Shown: positions 22,242 to 34,094 of the stretch, piece by piece
Position numbering within the stretch: position 1 is the stretch's first letter
How the letters are laid out: every line of letters begins with the position of its first letter
Assembly (NCBI RefSeq): GCF_918797505.1
Contig: NC_092797.1
Coordinates: forward strand, 46,722,157-46,786,156
DNA length: 64,000 nt
Reading direction: 5' to 3'
Source of the DNA: Bemisia tabaci
Taxonomy: Eukaryota; Arthropoda; Insecta; Hemiptera; Aleyrodidae
Translations under genes and position numbers: made by a program
Notes under the pieces: generated by a model
Databases searched by the model: none
Told to the model about the DNA's origin: nothing
Seen by the model: only the letters and a program-made list of their open reading frames with translations

Positions 22242-22970
22242 CGGGCAACATTCAGCAGAAGATCGTTTAATTCAAAGGAAACATGTTTAAACAAGTGGAT
22301 GTTTATCGAATGCCTACGGAAGTCAAGAAATTCGACAATTTTGGAGTCAGTGGAAAAGCGTTAAAAAAAATAGCCATGGAAAGTCAGGGAAGCGGAAAAT
22401 GAAGAAATCACGGAAACCCTGTATCATCCCAGTCTCGTCAAAAAGTTTCCTTGTTCGATTCTAGTTCATCGTGCTTTAATTTTTGTTCGTTTAAATCATC
22501 CAGTGCGGAAAAAAATGCGCATACCCTCTCCAGAAAATCGGACGAACATTTTCAACCGTGTGTAGAAAACCTCAAAAAATCCACTTTTCCATGCTCCCGC
22601 GACATTCCTGATTCCGAACAGGTCGTAAAGGAAAAACAAGGAACAGGATGGGAGGGGAGAGGAGTCGGAGAAAGTCCCGAGGCCCCCATCTCGGCGGCGG
22701 AAAAGTCCCGTTTCGAGCGACTGCAACTGCAACCGTGTCATTTCCGGAAGCCCGAATCACCCAGCTTGTCATCCGCTCCTATTTGTCAACGTAACGCCCC
22801 CTCCCCCTCCCCGCCCGCACCCGCAGCGGCACCTATTTTTATCGCTTGTGTGAAACCGCTTATTTTAATTTCGACACGCTCGTATTATCAGGACACGACC
22901 CGTCACTTAACACCTCCTCGATCGTCGTCGCGTCCATCCGACTCGTGTCAGTCCTTATCAATCGCCCGTC
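22242..22970. other. no gene recognised
   Basis: A stretch of worn GTCAGGGAA words ends in GGAAACCCTG (about 22318-22420), then a moderately GC-rich sequence. The 190-residue frame at 22451-23023 runs into the next MITE and shows no domain. Confidence 0.4.
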
Positions 22971-23207
22971 GCACAATGGATCGAGTCAGTTGGGAAGGTC
23001 GGATAAAATTTGGAATCTTTTAAAAGCTCGCAACTCCGTTTATACAAAACTTTGAGGTTCTATAAGTCGTTTTATTGGTTTCCCTCGTAAAATTTTCTTC
23101 TCTATGCACCCCTTGAAATTTAAAATTCAACTATTTAAACATCAAAATTTGCAGGTTTAGTCAAAAATTCCATGTCCGACCTCTCTAATTAACTTGATCC
23201 ACTGTGC
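22971..23207. repeat. GCACAGTGG-family MITE, copy 2
   Basis: A 237-bp element with ends GCACAATGGATCGAGTCAG and TTAACTTGATCCACTGTGC. The flanks GTC and TTC agree at two of three positions, so the target duplication is only partly preserved. Confidence 0.8.
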
Positions 23208-23285
23208 TTCACCCGGCTTCAATGTTGATTCCCACTTCGGAAACCCCGTGGAAATTCCTTCGACGGGTCCGCTCTGCCGTTAGTG

Positions 23286-23549
23286 CTGCCGTGCTAAGGG
23301 AAAAACGTCGTATAAGCCTTCAAACGTTGCCACATCTCCCGCAATAAAATATTGATTTTTGGGGAAATTTATTCTTACTTCGCCTTGAAATTTTTAGAAA
23401 TTTCAGATTAATTTGCGAGCAAAGACGTGTGTAAAAGTAGACGAAGTATACTCTCAATTTTCCCTGTAAATAGGTTTTTTAAGCAGAGAAAATATTGGAA
23501 ATTTGGAAACGTTTAAAGACGTATATAGCATTTTTCTTTAGCATGGTAG
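23286..23549. repeat. CTGCCGTG-family MITE, copy 3
   Basis: It begins CTGCCGTGCTAAGGGAAAAAC and ends TTTCTTTAGCATGGTAG, at 264 bp. The flanking 4-mers AGTG and AATA do not match, so the duplication is lost or the ends are worn. Confidence 0.75.
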
Positions 23550-25032
23550 AATATTCCAAAACTCACAGGCGCTAAATAAGTGCAAAGGAATTTGTCACCC
23601 TGCACGGAGAGAGGGGTTTTACAGTTTTAGTGACAACAACAACCGAAAAATTAATTTTTTGAGTGTCTGAATGGTTGTAATGCTCTGTTCTGCACTTTTT
23701 GCTCCGGTACGAACACAGGAAAATTTTTAGATGAATTGCGTAAAAACACAGAGACAGTAGAATTTCGGATAGTGCTACGAGCTCTGTAAACATGCCATAG
23801 AGAATCACGACAGACTGCATAATAGGCCTCTTATAATATGAGAGAGAGAGAGAGAAAGACGTATTACCCCCAAAATCTTATAAACACAATTGCTTTGTAA
23901 AGCTCCATCAATGTATAATTTTTTTCTTAGCCCTGCGGAGCCAAAGGGTGAACGCATTACTTTTAAAAGCCATTTACACTCCCAATTAATCACCAATCTT
24001 GAAGAATGAGACTTACTAATGACGAACGTACTTGGGTTTATTCCGTAGCGTCCGCACAGAAACGGATGAGTCACTGAACGTGGTTGTAAAACGATAGAAA
24101 AACCCGTTTCCACTCTGCTGTATGACGTCTGGGTGTCTATTTTAAAGTTTGCATTAAAGGCAGCGTAATGTACCATTCTTTTTTTAAGAACCTTGATGGC
24201 CTGTCCATTCATTTTGTCCGCTATAGCAGCACGAACGATAGAAAAAAAATACTTCAATTTTTTTTTCTAAGGCATTTCGCTCGCGCGCAGTTTGTTAATC
24301 TACTATGCCTCCGATAGAAGTCAATCAGATTCGTTTGAGATACTGTATTGAGATGACTTTTCATTTTAAGAGCTTTAGCTTTATAAAAAGCCGACCTCAT
24401 CGGAATTTTGACGCGACTTTCAGGTCCGAAAGTTATGAGCACTCTCGCAAACCAACTTTTTTTCTTAAAGACTTGCAGGCCTCCTGGCACCCGGTGTTGG
24501 CAAATTGCTGGATCCGCCTCTGCATAATTTGGACACTGCAAGAGGTCATATCTTCGTTCAACACGAAACGAGCTAAAAATCCATCGTTTTTATCCTAAAT
24601 TTACTTCAAGGAAAGGGACCACTTCTAAAAATTTAAATTGTGATGAAATAAACTTCAAAGTTTACAGTTTTAGCCCGTAATCTCGTGTGCGATCTGTTCC
24701 AACGGTTCGTTTCGGGTGTGCGGTGGGGTGCGCGCGTGACGGCAATATTCCACCCCGGGGAAAACTCAAAACGTCAAGATCCCGACGACGAATCTCAAAG
24801 TAAGCAAGCGAGCAGCCGAAAACAAGCAATGGGAAGTGGCGCTATTATTTTACCTCCTCTCATAGAACTTCAACCGCCCCTCCCCCCCCCTTCACTACTC
24901 CAGGATCTCGGCCCTTTTCTCCCCCCCCCACCCCTCCGTTGGGTTGGACGCGAGGGAGGGCGCGGTTGCGGGTTGTCGCCGAAAAATCACTGTCACTCCC
25001 GATACTTTTGACGTGATTATCGTAGGAGACTT
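23550..25032. other. no gene recognised; solo hAT-like end near 24490
   Basis: A GA repeat lies at about 23838-23856. TTGGCAAATTGCTGGATCC followed by GCCTCTG at about 24495-24525 matches one end of the element at 17464. C-rich tracts lie at 24878-24935. The minus-strand frame at 23805-24257 (150 residues) has no recognisable domain. Confidence 0.4.
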
Positions 25033-25265
25033 CTGCCGTGCTAAAATGCCGTATGAACATTCGAAAGTAGACCAATTTCCCCGATAAATTGTGTTTCTTC
25101 ATATATTTCCTGGAAATTTTCAGATATTTTGCATTCAATTGCGAACGAAATCGTCTGGAAAAATAGGAAAAAAATATTCACAATTTTCCCAGTAAATGCG
25201 GTTTTTATTGAAGGAAATTTGGCAGCGTCTAGAGGCTCTTATGGCGCTCTTTCTTAGCACGGCAG
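25033..25265. repeat. CTGCCGTG-family MITE, copy 4
   Basis: It begins CTGCCGTGCTAAAATGCCG and ends TTCTTAGCACGGCAG, at 233 bp. The flanks ACTT and AATT agree at three of four positions. Confidence 0.8.
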
Positions 25266-25903
25266 AATTACGATGGTTAAAGTTGAAAAATGCGTATTTC
25301 CACTCCAGGGGTGCAGGAACTTTCAGATCATGCGACGATTATAATCGTGTGGCCCCTCGCGTGAAAAGTATAAATGCTGAGAAAATTAGGAAGGTCAGCT
25401 TCCAGTAGGTAGCGTTAAGTCGCGTGTTGTGTCTCTTCGAAAGTATCGCTTCGATGGAATTCGCGTGTTTTTCGTTGACTCGCGGTTTTTGCGTGTTTTT
25501 GCGATATCGCAAGAAGGTGCGAATGAAGCACGTCAAAAAAGTCATAGCTTTGAATATTTCAGGGAAAATGGTGTTTCTAAAATGGAACGGCCACCTTGGA
25601 AAATGGAAAGGGTGAAATTTTAATATATGAAATTATAATTCGATCAATTTTTTGTGAGAATAGTTCAAAATTGCTCCAGAGACGACTAAGTTTTTCAAAA
25701 TTTTCCGGGTGAGGACCCCCCCCCCCCCCTCTCGCGGATCCTCAGGTCTAAATAAGATCCCCAAACTGTCTTCATGGGCTTGATTGTACTCCCCTAAAGC
25801 CCCTTGATGGCTTTCCACAAGAAGTTCCAAAGACCTTCTCTATGTTAACCTCCTATGTGTATTACAACCGTTTGAATACCGTATCGCATCTTCATTGCAA
25901 AAC

Positions 25904-25947
<44 letters not shown>

Positions 25948-26782
25948 ATCAAACGGAACTTATTGAAGAGCATTGACGAAACAACTTTTTTTGAAACATT
26001 TTTGAAGAGCTTTTTGCTTTGCTGTAAACCTGCGCGTGGTTATTGTGAACAGTATTTTTTCGACCTGAAGTAAATTTTTCTCTAGTGTTTTTTAGGAAAA
26101 CAGCTCGTCAATGTTACAAAAAAAAAACCCTTGTACAGCTCGGAAAAACTTCTCTTTCCTTATTAAAATCCGGCTCGTATTCATTGCACATGGAGATGTT
26201 GAAAAAGTGTCGCTTGTCATAGCACGAGAATATGATTCTACTCGATAGATGCGTTATATTCGCTATTTCAAAGGCGATAAATCTTATTCTCCAAAGTACC
26301 CACTTACGATGGGGTGAAGCTGTATCCTACAACCCCTACTTTGCCACCCCCGCGCCCGCGTCGGTATATCACGAGCGCGTTAACTCGGCGCTCGGGCACG
26401 CCATAAACCGCGGAAGCCAAATTATGCAACAGTAGATTACGCTGTTGCAGAACGGTGTTTTATTTCTTTGCATTATTCGTAGCCAGCTCTCAGCTTCGAG
26501 GGATCGTCATTCACAGTCCCGGGAAGTTTTCATTCAGAGGCGTATCGTAAGGAACTTGTTCAGGGTTGTTCTTAAGTGAATGTCTTGCTTCTAAAACTGC
26601 CTGACCTGGATGATTATTCCGTTTTATTGCTGTAAAGCTATTTTGGGGATCTTGCACGACTTTTAGTTATATTTTCTTCATTTTGTACATTGAGTGTCCG
26701 GTACGCTTTTCGTTCGTTTCGAGAAACACCCAACTTTACGTCTAATTTCAGTTTTTTCCCCGCTTGAAGCCCAACCAGCACT
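25266..26782. other. no gene recognised; poly-T tract
   Basis: A C run at about 25717-25730 and a T run of about 35 bases at 25909-25943 stand out. A GC-rich patch at about 26340-26410 ends in a small inverted repeat, TGCAACAG and CTGTTGCA (26423-26450). No coding sequence is recognised. Confidence 0.4.
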
Positions 26783-27035
26783 CTGCCGTGCTAACGAAGA
26801 ACGTTGTAAGAGTCTTCAATCGTCGTCAAATTTCCTCTGACAAATCATGCATTCTTGGAAGAATTTGTCAACATTTTCCTTCCGATTTTTCAGAGAATTA
26901 TGTTGTTAATTCGGTCTGAAGTGTCAGGAAATGTCAAGGAAAAATATTCATATTTTTCTCGAAAAATAAATATTTTCTGAGAGGAAGTCCGGCAACATTA
27001 GACTGCTCTTAAGGCGTTTTTCCTCAGTATGACAG
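26783..27035. repeat. CTGCCGTG-family MITE, copy 5
   Basis: A full-length 253-bp copy. It begins CTGCCGTGCTAACGAAGAAC, ends TTCCTCAGTATGACAG, and is flanked by CACT at 26779-26782 and 27036-27039. Confidence 0.88.
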
Positions 27036-27584
27036 CACTCCCCCAGGACCTTAGCTTGTAAATCACTCCACACAATTTCTAACCACCGAACATCGATCAA
27101 ATTCCCCTCGTCCGTTTTTCACAAATTATGACGCAAACAGATTCATTTCAGTTGTTCATAGATTTTACCGAAGCGCTAACCGAACCTCCTTCTCCCTCGC
27201 CACTCACCCGATACACCTCTTGACCCCCCCCCCCCCAGCCCCTCCACGAAAGCGCGTCAGAAGGTTCCCACAGACTCTCCGATTTTTTTCCCCTCACCTT
27301 GTGGCTTTTGCGGTGTGAGATCGCTCGATTTCACAACCGCGAAGTGCAAAGCTAAAAGCTCGATAAAGTTCCTCGGGAGCGAGCAAAGCAGAAGGAGCGT
27401 CAGACAGAATTTGTTATTAATTGAATCCCTTCCCGTCTGCCCATCCGATCCTCCCCCCCCCTCACCACCCTTGCATCCCCCCTAGCCCCCCTCCCTTGAG
27501 CTCTCGCGAAGCCTTTTGTTCTCTCTCGTCTGCAAACATGACAATGTTGACGGAGCATATCGGAGACAGATCGGAGCAGGATAT
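27036..27584. other. no gene recognised; C-rich
   Basis: C-rich tracts lie at 27223-27245 and 27450-27495. No bounded repeat or coding sequence. Confidence 0.4.
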
Positions 27585-28085
27585 ATCTTGGAGACCCACG
27601 CTGTCGCTTTTCTTTCTGATTTTCCTGAAGGATGGATGGTTTCCGATTCTCCCGAAGGATTTTCCAACATTTTTTCGGTCACTTTTAGTTTTTTTCCGGT
27701 TGGTTTTGCAGTTCTAATTCGTCGGTTCCCTCGCGAAAGAACTTCATTTAAACACCATTTTAATTAACTTCGTTTAAACACCAATAGGCATGCAGGATTT
27801 CGATAGCTCGACGTGAAGCGATCGAAATCCTATATTTTGGAGCCCCATGCTGTCGCTTTTCTTTAAGATTTTCCTGAAGGATGGATGGTTTCTGACCCTC
27901 CTGAAGGATTTTCCAACATTTTTTCGGTCACTTTTAGTTCTTTTCTGGTTGGTTTTGTAGTTCTAATTCGTCGGTTCCCTCACGAAAGAACTTCATTTAA
28001 ACACCATTTTAATTAACTTCATTTAAACACCAATAGGCAAGCAGGATTTCGATAGCTCGACGTGGAGCAATCGAAATCCTGGTTT
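27585..28085. repeat. tandem duplication of a ~249-bp unit
   Basis: Two direct copies with an offset of 249 bp. Both contain GCTGTCGCTTTTCTTT, GAAGGATTTTCCAAC, TCTAATTCGTCGGTTCCCTC and TTTAAACACCAATAGGCA. Differences are scattered point changes, so the duplication is not brand new. Confidence 0.9.
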
Positions 28086-28246
28086 TCTCTTGGTGTTTCA
28101 CTTTCAACAAGCGCTTGCAACTCGCAGGTGTATCCGCCCGCTTTACGCAGTGGCGATTCTGCCAAGTTGGTACCACTGAAATTCGTCCACGCACACACGC
28201 GAGAAACAATCGATACTTATCGAGGTAAGTCAGTTCACTCGGAACG

Positions 28247-28746
28247 GAGATGTTGCATGTGTGAGGAATTTGCGATTTGACTGTTGATTCTTATGTAAAA
28301 GTTCGCGAGAAACACGATGGTGCCACTGGTTTTCTCTGAAATCAACTCCCAAGCTCAAAAAAAGCTCTCAACTTGAGGCCAAAATGGAGGGGATATCCTA
28401 CACTATCCTGAGAGTCCATCTCTACATCGAGACAAACTCTCAATGCAAAAACAGGGAGGAAATACATTAGCACGGTTGCCGTGTTTTCAGTTTTGGAGTC
28501 CCCAAATAAAGTGGCATCACTGCTAATGTATTTGCTCCCTATCTTTGCATGGAGAGTTTGTCTTGATGTAGACGTGGACTCTCAGGGTAGGATGGGATAT
28601 CCCCTCCATTTTGGCCTCAACTTGAGAGCTTTTTTGAGCTTGGGAGTTGATTTCGGAGAAAACCAGTGGCACCATCGTGTTTCTCGCGATCTTTTAAATA
28701 AGAATCTACAAGCAAATTGCAAAATTCTCACACATGCAACATCTCC
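28247..28746. repeat. long hairpin, 224-bp arms
   Basis: The left arm 28247-28470 (starting GGAGATGTTGCATGTGTGAG) is the reverse complement of 28523-28746 (ending CTCACACATGCAACATCTCC), with a loop of about 52 bases. The arms are equal in length and mostly complementary. The 286-residue frame at 28481-29341 crosses the right arm and is not supported as a gene. It is either a foldback MITE or a hairpin-RNA locus. No target duplication was clear. Confidence 0.88.
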
Positions 28747-29318
28747 ATTGATGGTTAAACATGGATCTAAACGGAGGAAAAAACGGTGTTACCGTAAGCC
28801 GGCCTCCCACGCTGGCAACGCGCATCGGGCATTGTTCCGAGAACGCTTCGTTTATGTGATAAATTATCTTACCAATGCGGCGACAACCGCGTTTAAATTG
28901 AAAATAATTTCGTCCCCCCGCCCCCCGCCCCACCTCCTGCGGGCCGTGAATGTTCACACTCGCGGTTGTCGGTTGTTGCCTCCTCGTGCGTGCGCCGCGT
29001 TTTTATCATCCATCGTAACGCGCTCCGCTCGCTCGCTCGCTGGGCCGTGTTTATGCGTTTGCGTTTCGGCGTGGCGAATTTTTAATTACCGTCGTCGGCG
29101 TCGCCGCCCGGGCCTCGGCCTGGAACGCTCCGCGACGCGACGCTGCGCTGGGCTCCGTTGCGGGGTTATTTTAAACCGCGCGTGTGTTTACAATGGGCCA
29201 ATTATGATGTCAGCGCCTCGCTCGGCGGCGTTGCCGACGCGGTCGGAAAATTCGGATTTTCGGCGGAAAAAAGTTGTGGAACTTGTGATACTCTGTGATA
29301 AGTCGGCATCTCGACGGC
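28747..29318. other. no gene recognised; CpG-rich block
   Basis: Strongly GC-rich with many CpG (28900-29250), including a CCAAT-like GGGCCAATTATGATGTCAGC near 29195-29214. It could be a regulatory region, but I see no exon with convincing splice sites. Confidence 0.3.
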
Positions 29319-29552
29319 GCACAGTGGATCGAGTCAATTAGAGAAGTTGGACACAAAATTCTGGACTAAAACTGCAAATTTTGATGTTTATTTCGTCAAG
29401 TTTTAAATATCAATGGGTGTCTGTAAAAGCAAATCGCACGATGAAACCAATGGAACCAAATTTTGAACTTCAAAACTGTGTAAAACGGAGTTAAAAGCAT
29501 TTAAAGTTTCCAAATTTTGTCCGACCCCTTCTATTGACTCGATCCACTGTGC
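29319..29552. repeat. GCACAGTGG-family MITE, copy 3
   Basis: A 234-bp element with ends GCACAGTGGATCGAGTCAAT and ATTGACTCGATCCACTGTGC. It is flanked by GGC at 29316-29318 and 29553-29555. Confidence 0.9.
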
Positions 29553-29568
29553 GGCGAAATTCTGCTAT

Positions 29569-29780
29569 CATGTATCTCGTTTGCGGTGGTTGAAAATCTC
29601 CGCCCCTATATTATCTTTTGAAGGAGAACAAATTGACATCATTCCTTGAAGTTTTTGCAGAATTGGTGCGCAAAGCGAAGAAAAATCACGGTAATTTTAA
29701 AGAATTGCCGTTGAGTAGTTTCCCGTTTAAAAATACAGTATGACAGGAAGTCTGCAACGTCGCAAACCGAGATACGTGGT
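29569..29780. repeat. ACCACGTATCTCGTTTGCGG-type MITE, copy 1
   Basis: Inverted ends around GTATCTCGTTTGCGG at the left and GCAAACCGAGATACGTGGT at the right. The interior closely matches the element at 53634-53894 (shared AGTATGACAGGAAGTCTGC). It begins about 16 bp after the preceding MITE. Confidence 0.75.
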
Positions 29781-31462
29781 TGCGGACGAACATCGTAGAT
29801 CTGCCGGTTATAGGAGGTTACTTTTCAGTTTCGATTGATCAGAACTTTAATGGGCAGGGTATCGTACTCTCTACAGGGTGATCCAAAAGTCCCGCTCGAC
29901 CTCTTTAACCCGTAGGTCTATGCTCCTTTTAAGGGCGATCCCCTAAATTTTAGGGGACCTCGAAAGGCGTCTCCTTTGACCTAGGAGCACTCACAAAATT
30001 TCAATCTATCTCAATTTCTTCAAAAGTCACTGAGGTGATGCCGCGATTGCCGCGTGTTGGTGTTGTGGGACTTTTGAAACACCCTGTAGAAGAAAAAGTA
30101 AGGAGGAAAAAAAGCTCGGGAATCTGCAAGAATGTAGAGAAATGTTCTTCGGGACAAAATTATTCGTTAGCTCAGCTTCAAAATTTCCTCATTGCTTGAA
30201 AAAGGTCAAAAGTACACCTAGAGGCAAACACCTCCAGCGCGTTATTCTGTTTTTTTTTTTCTCTCTTTCTTTTTTTTCTTTTCTTTTTCATTCTTTTTTC
30301 TGTAGGAACAAAAAACAAACTGGAGGTCTACCGAAAAATTTCCTCACGCCAGCACCACACGCGAGAAGGCGCTCGCATTTTCGACTATAGTGTGCATTCC
30401 GGAAAGCTAGAAAAAGCCAGGGAATTTTTTCGTTCGGGGAGAAGATCGCTCTCAAATGTCGAGTTGGTCGAAAATGAATATTTTATTTATTTTGTTTGAT
30501 TCTTTAGTTCGTTAAGTTAGGAAAAATTGATGGCATGTTTCCAAAATTAGTAATATCTTGTTTTTCTTCTCCAAATGACATGTGTTCCTACTCTGTTTTT
30601 TTGTATTTCCCGCGTGTAAACTTCAGAAAATAGATAAAACACGAAAAATTAGAACTTTCGAAAATATCGTCAACCTCGGACTTGACTCCCACGCGGTAAA
30701 ATTAATACACTGTCAGCGACGAGGTTGAGTTCAAATACTCGAGAATCGAGTACAAATTACTGCAACAATAGACAATGAAACTTTCATTCCCTTTTCGTTA
30801 GTCTTTAATGCTCGAATCGGCATTACGACCTGATCTTTACGGCATGTGCGCAAGAGTTCAGACGAGAATGGTCGCCGCTCGTTTAATCCTCGATATCTCC
30901 ACGCACAGCGCGGCGTTCCAACCGTTCTGTTTCCAACTTGCCGTTTAATTACGGCTCTTTTAGGAATTGGATGTTTAATTGAAGCCGCATAAGCCTCCGG
31001 TGAATGAGATTTCTGTTCAGAGGCACCACAGTCTCGGAACATACAAAAAATATAATTTTGCACATTTTAACGCAGCAGCGTTTCATCCTCGCGATATGAT
31101 AACGATTTTTCTCCTCGGCTCCTCGGCGCGGCACGGAGGAATCGGCGAGATAGTGGAAGTGCAAAAGGAGAGCAATCCGCACGCTTATGGTGGCGGGGGA
31201 TCGCGATTCGCGAACGAAGGAAGATGTCGCGCTGTCGGGAGAAAGTACGAAAAACATACGGAAGTTTGGGGAAAATCGTATTATCTTAGAGAATTATCGT
31301 GTTTTTAACGAGTGACAGGCGAACGGGAATTTTTAAATATCTCAAAATCGCAAAAAGTCATTCTTCAGTTTTACTCTCAATTTTAAAAACTCGTATCACA
31401 CTCTCGAAGCTCAAATTCACAGATTTCCTATTCCTACTGTGTGAACCCCCGCGCGTAACACA
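29781..31462. other. no gene recognised
   Basis: T-rich tract at about 30247-30303. A pair of inverted words, AGGGTGATCCAAAAGTCCCG at about 29877 and GGGACTTTTGAAACACCCTG at about 30068, could bound a worn element of about 210 bp. Open frames have no recognisable domain. Confidence 0.35.
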
Positions 31463-31717
31463 TGGACCGCGTTAAACAGAAAGGAATCAAGCCACATCAG
31501 CTATTGCCAAATTTAAAAGGGGAATTTGATTGTTTACGAGAGAACTTTAGTGCGGATTCCTTTGAAAATTTTAAGGAATTTGCTTTGTATTGTGGAGAAA
31601 ATTGGTAGAAATTTGCACAAAAATCCGCACAACCGTTTTCATATAAAAAATTAAATTGCCCGAATAAATTTGGCGATAGCTGATGTGGCTTGGTTCCTTT
31701 CTGTTTAACGCGGTCCA
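31463..31717. repeat. TGGACCGCG-ended MITE
   Basis: A 255-bp element. The left end is TGGACCGCGTTAAACAGAAA and the right end TTTCTGTTTAACGCGGTCCA, continuing inward through CCACATCAGCTAT on both sides. The inverted repeat is about 50 bp and nearly perfect. Only a 2-bp CA is shared by the flanks. Confidence 0.85.
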
Positions 31718-31840
31718 CATATCTATCCTCTCGGCGTTATCAGACGTATCTTTTTCGACTATTTGCAGAGGATAGCGGCGTTCAGTAGTCAGCACTCTCT
31801 CAGCGGCTTGAAGTGGGAATTCCGTTTCTACCCTGTCGAT

Positions 31841-32893
31841 AGGTAACCACGTATCTGCAATGTAGAAATCCTATGGGTGATTTCACGATAAGAGGAATAG
31901 TCGTGTCGCCGTGGGTTATGAACGATATAGGGCAAAACGATTGAAAACCAAATGAATAAATCAATAGGAATGATGTCCCTGAACCTATCCACGCTAAAAA
32001 ATATGATAAATTATTATCATATTTCATAATATGAGACTTTAAAGGCCGAAAATGTCCGGTCGGTTACGCGTCGCCAACCCCGATTTTGAAGCAAAAGAGC
32101 AATTTGCGGTAACAAATCAGTACTGATCATGAACTCTTTGGCAATATTTGCTGAAAAGAGACTCTAATGTTCAAGAAAATTGCCAGTTTGAACTGAAATG
32201 TTTATTATTGAGCGAGAAAAGTCATTAGAAAGAGGTGTCGCCACATTTGGCAACAAATTTTTGCAGTTGTATTGAGTGCAGTGTTTATCTCGCCAGACGG
32301 AGTCAGGAGTTTCAAAATTGCCATCAAATTGTTCGCTGAAGTCTTCTCGACAAAACCATTACTGATAAGTTAGTTTTTTTTACAATGAAAACTTTAATTA
32401 TTATGAAAACCAGTGATTTTTAGGTGTGTAGCACTAATTCCTCACTACGCAAAAACCTCAATTTAATATTATTAAACTAAAAGGAAGTCTCCAAAGTTTA
32501 GAAAACTTTTAAGGCAGCATCAATTCCACCTCATAACTCGAGAATTGCCAAGTTTCATCTTTTGTATCATCTTTTATCTCACATTTTCAAGTGTCGGTTA
32601 CGCTGCGTCTGTTACGTAACCGACACAATATGGCAGGGCCGCCATGTTTGCGTGGACCTCCAGCAGTCCCGCGGGAAGCGCTGATACCTGATTCAATGGC
32701 TTGTTTATCAATCACTTTAACTTTGCACTGAATCAAAATAGAGCGTGCCAAAGCTGGAAAAAGGAGGTTCAATACCTTTAAAATGAGGTAATGAAATCCT
32801 GTTAAAATTGGTGCACTTTTATTTTTAAGGTATTTCACATTTTAACTATTCCTGTTATCGTGAAATCACCCCTATGAAGATACGCGGTTTCTC
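31841..32893. mobile_element. ~1.05-kb non-coding element with ~50-bp inverted ends
   Basis: The left end contains CACGTATCT and GGGTGATTTCACGATAAGAG; the right end contains the reverse complement (CTGTTATCGTGAAATCACCC and AGATACGCG). Inside is a small perfect hairpin, GTGTCGGTTACG and CGTAACCGACAC (about 32591-32626). No coding capacity is recognised. The limits are approximate. Confidence 0.65.
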
Positions 32894-33194
32894 CTGAGCG
32901 CCGGCTCCCGGTGGCCCGGGGCGTGGGCGTTCGGCGCGCGTGATAACGAAAACCGCGCCGAGGCGGCCTTTGTGCGTTTTGTAATCTGCATTCATTGTTC
33001 CTGGCGAGCTGCATAGTCAGCACCGGCACTGTACGCACTCGCTCGAAATGCCGAGTATCGACCCGCGAGGTTCATTTCGGCGGTGAAACTAGGAAATCGT
33101 CTATCTCCACCATCGCAGTGTTTCAAAATTTCCGTCTTTACTTTACTCCTTCCGTCGTCCCTCTGACCTAATAGCTTAACACAGGCTGTCAATA

Positions 33195-33505
33195 CTGCCG
33201 TGCCAAGGCCGCATTACTCAGGCGTAGCCAAATTTCCTGCAATAAAATTTGAATTAATGGGGAAAGTTCATCGCTCCTCTGGCGCAAGGGCGTATCTCGA
33301 TTTCCACGTGAGACCTGTTTTACATATGAATCCATGCTTTCCGGTGCTCATATTGAAATAGAGATACGCCCTTACGTCGAGGAGAGACGAGTTGTCATTA
33401 TAATTCTTTCGATTTTTCAGAAATTTTGTTCGCAGTTCAGTCTGAAATATCTGAAAATTTTAAAGGAAAGTGTTCGTAACTTTCCTTAAAAATGAATGTT
33501 TTCAT
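33195..33505. repeat. CTGCCGTG-family MITE, copy 6, interrupted and truncated
   Basis: It begins CTGCCGTGCCAAGG and carries the family interior (GTAGCCAAATTTCCTGC), but a hairpin element of about 120 bp interrupts it at 33271-33390. The family interior then resumes. The right end is missing where the next repeat begins. Confidence 0.7.
33271..33390. repeat. AAGGGCGTATCTC hairpin MITE, copy 1
   Basis: A hairpin of about 120 bp with ends TCGCTCCTCTGGCGCAAGGG and CCCTTACGTCGAGGAGAGACGA. It is inserted inside a CTGCCGTG-family copy, so it is younger than that copy. Related elements lie at 45596, 46577, 55273 and, more distantly, 59909. Confidence 0.75.
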
Positions 33506-33770
33506 CATTAATGTTTTAAAACATGTTCACCAATTGCAAAAATTGTAAACTGGAATGGACCCGGGAGTTTGTAAAAAAAAATTGGAAAATGTTCCTTACC
33601 GTAGGTACCCCCGTATGGCAAGGAACAAGTGGAATGAGAGAGGGAACGGAGACAGGAATTTGAGAATGTGTTCATCAAAGATAACAAAAACGTCCGATTT
33701 GTGTAATCTTTATTCCCGTTTGTGACATCCATAAGTCGCGTTGTCTCAAATCTCTCTCTGAAGCGACTGT
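33506..33770. repeat. decayed neighbour copy of the next MITE
   Basis: Its interior (TTCACCAATTGCAAA, GAATGAGAGAGGGAACGGAG, TGTGTAATCTTTATTCCCG) matches 33781-34084 in the same order and orientation, but the ends are lost. The two copies lie side by side. Confidence 0.65.
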
Positions 33771-33780
33771 AGCTACTACT

Positions 33781-34084
33781 AGAGTCCCTTTATACTGAGA
33801 GTCAAGACAATGCGAATCCATTTCTGATTGGTTAACCGGATTTTAGGCTTCACAGTGTCACAAACGGGTATAAAGATCACATTTTCACCAATTGCAAAGA
33901 TTATAATCTGTAATGGACCGAGGAATTTCGGTTCGACAAGGAACAAACGGATGAGAGAAGGAACGGAGAAAGGAATTAAGAATGAGCCGATCAAAGATTA
34001 CGAAAAACGTTCATTTGTGTAATCTTTATTCCCGTTTGTGACTCCATGAGGGTGTTGTCTTGACTCTCAGTATAAAGGGACTCT
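33781..34084. repeat. AGAGTCCC-ended MITE with 10-bp target duplication
   Basis: A 304-bp element. The left end is AGAGTCCCTTTATACTGAGA and the right end TCTCAGTATAAAGGGACTCT. AGCTACTACT flanks it exactly at 33771-33780 and 34085-34094. A 9-11-bp duplication is typical of Mutator-like elements. No coding sequence. Confidence 0.88.
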
Positions 34085-34094
34085 AGCTACTACT

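Noticed and set aside
28481..29341. 286-residue open frame
   Set aside because: It runs through the right arm of a long hairpin and then a CpG-rich block. It shows no domain and has composition typical of GC-rich chance frames.
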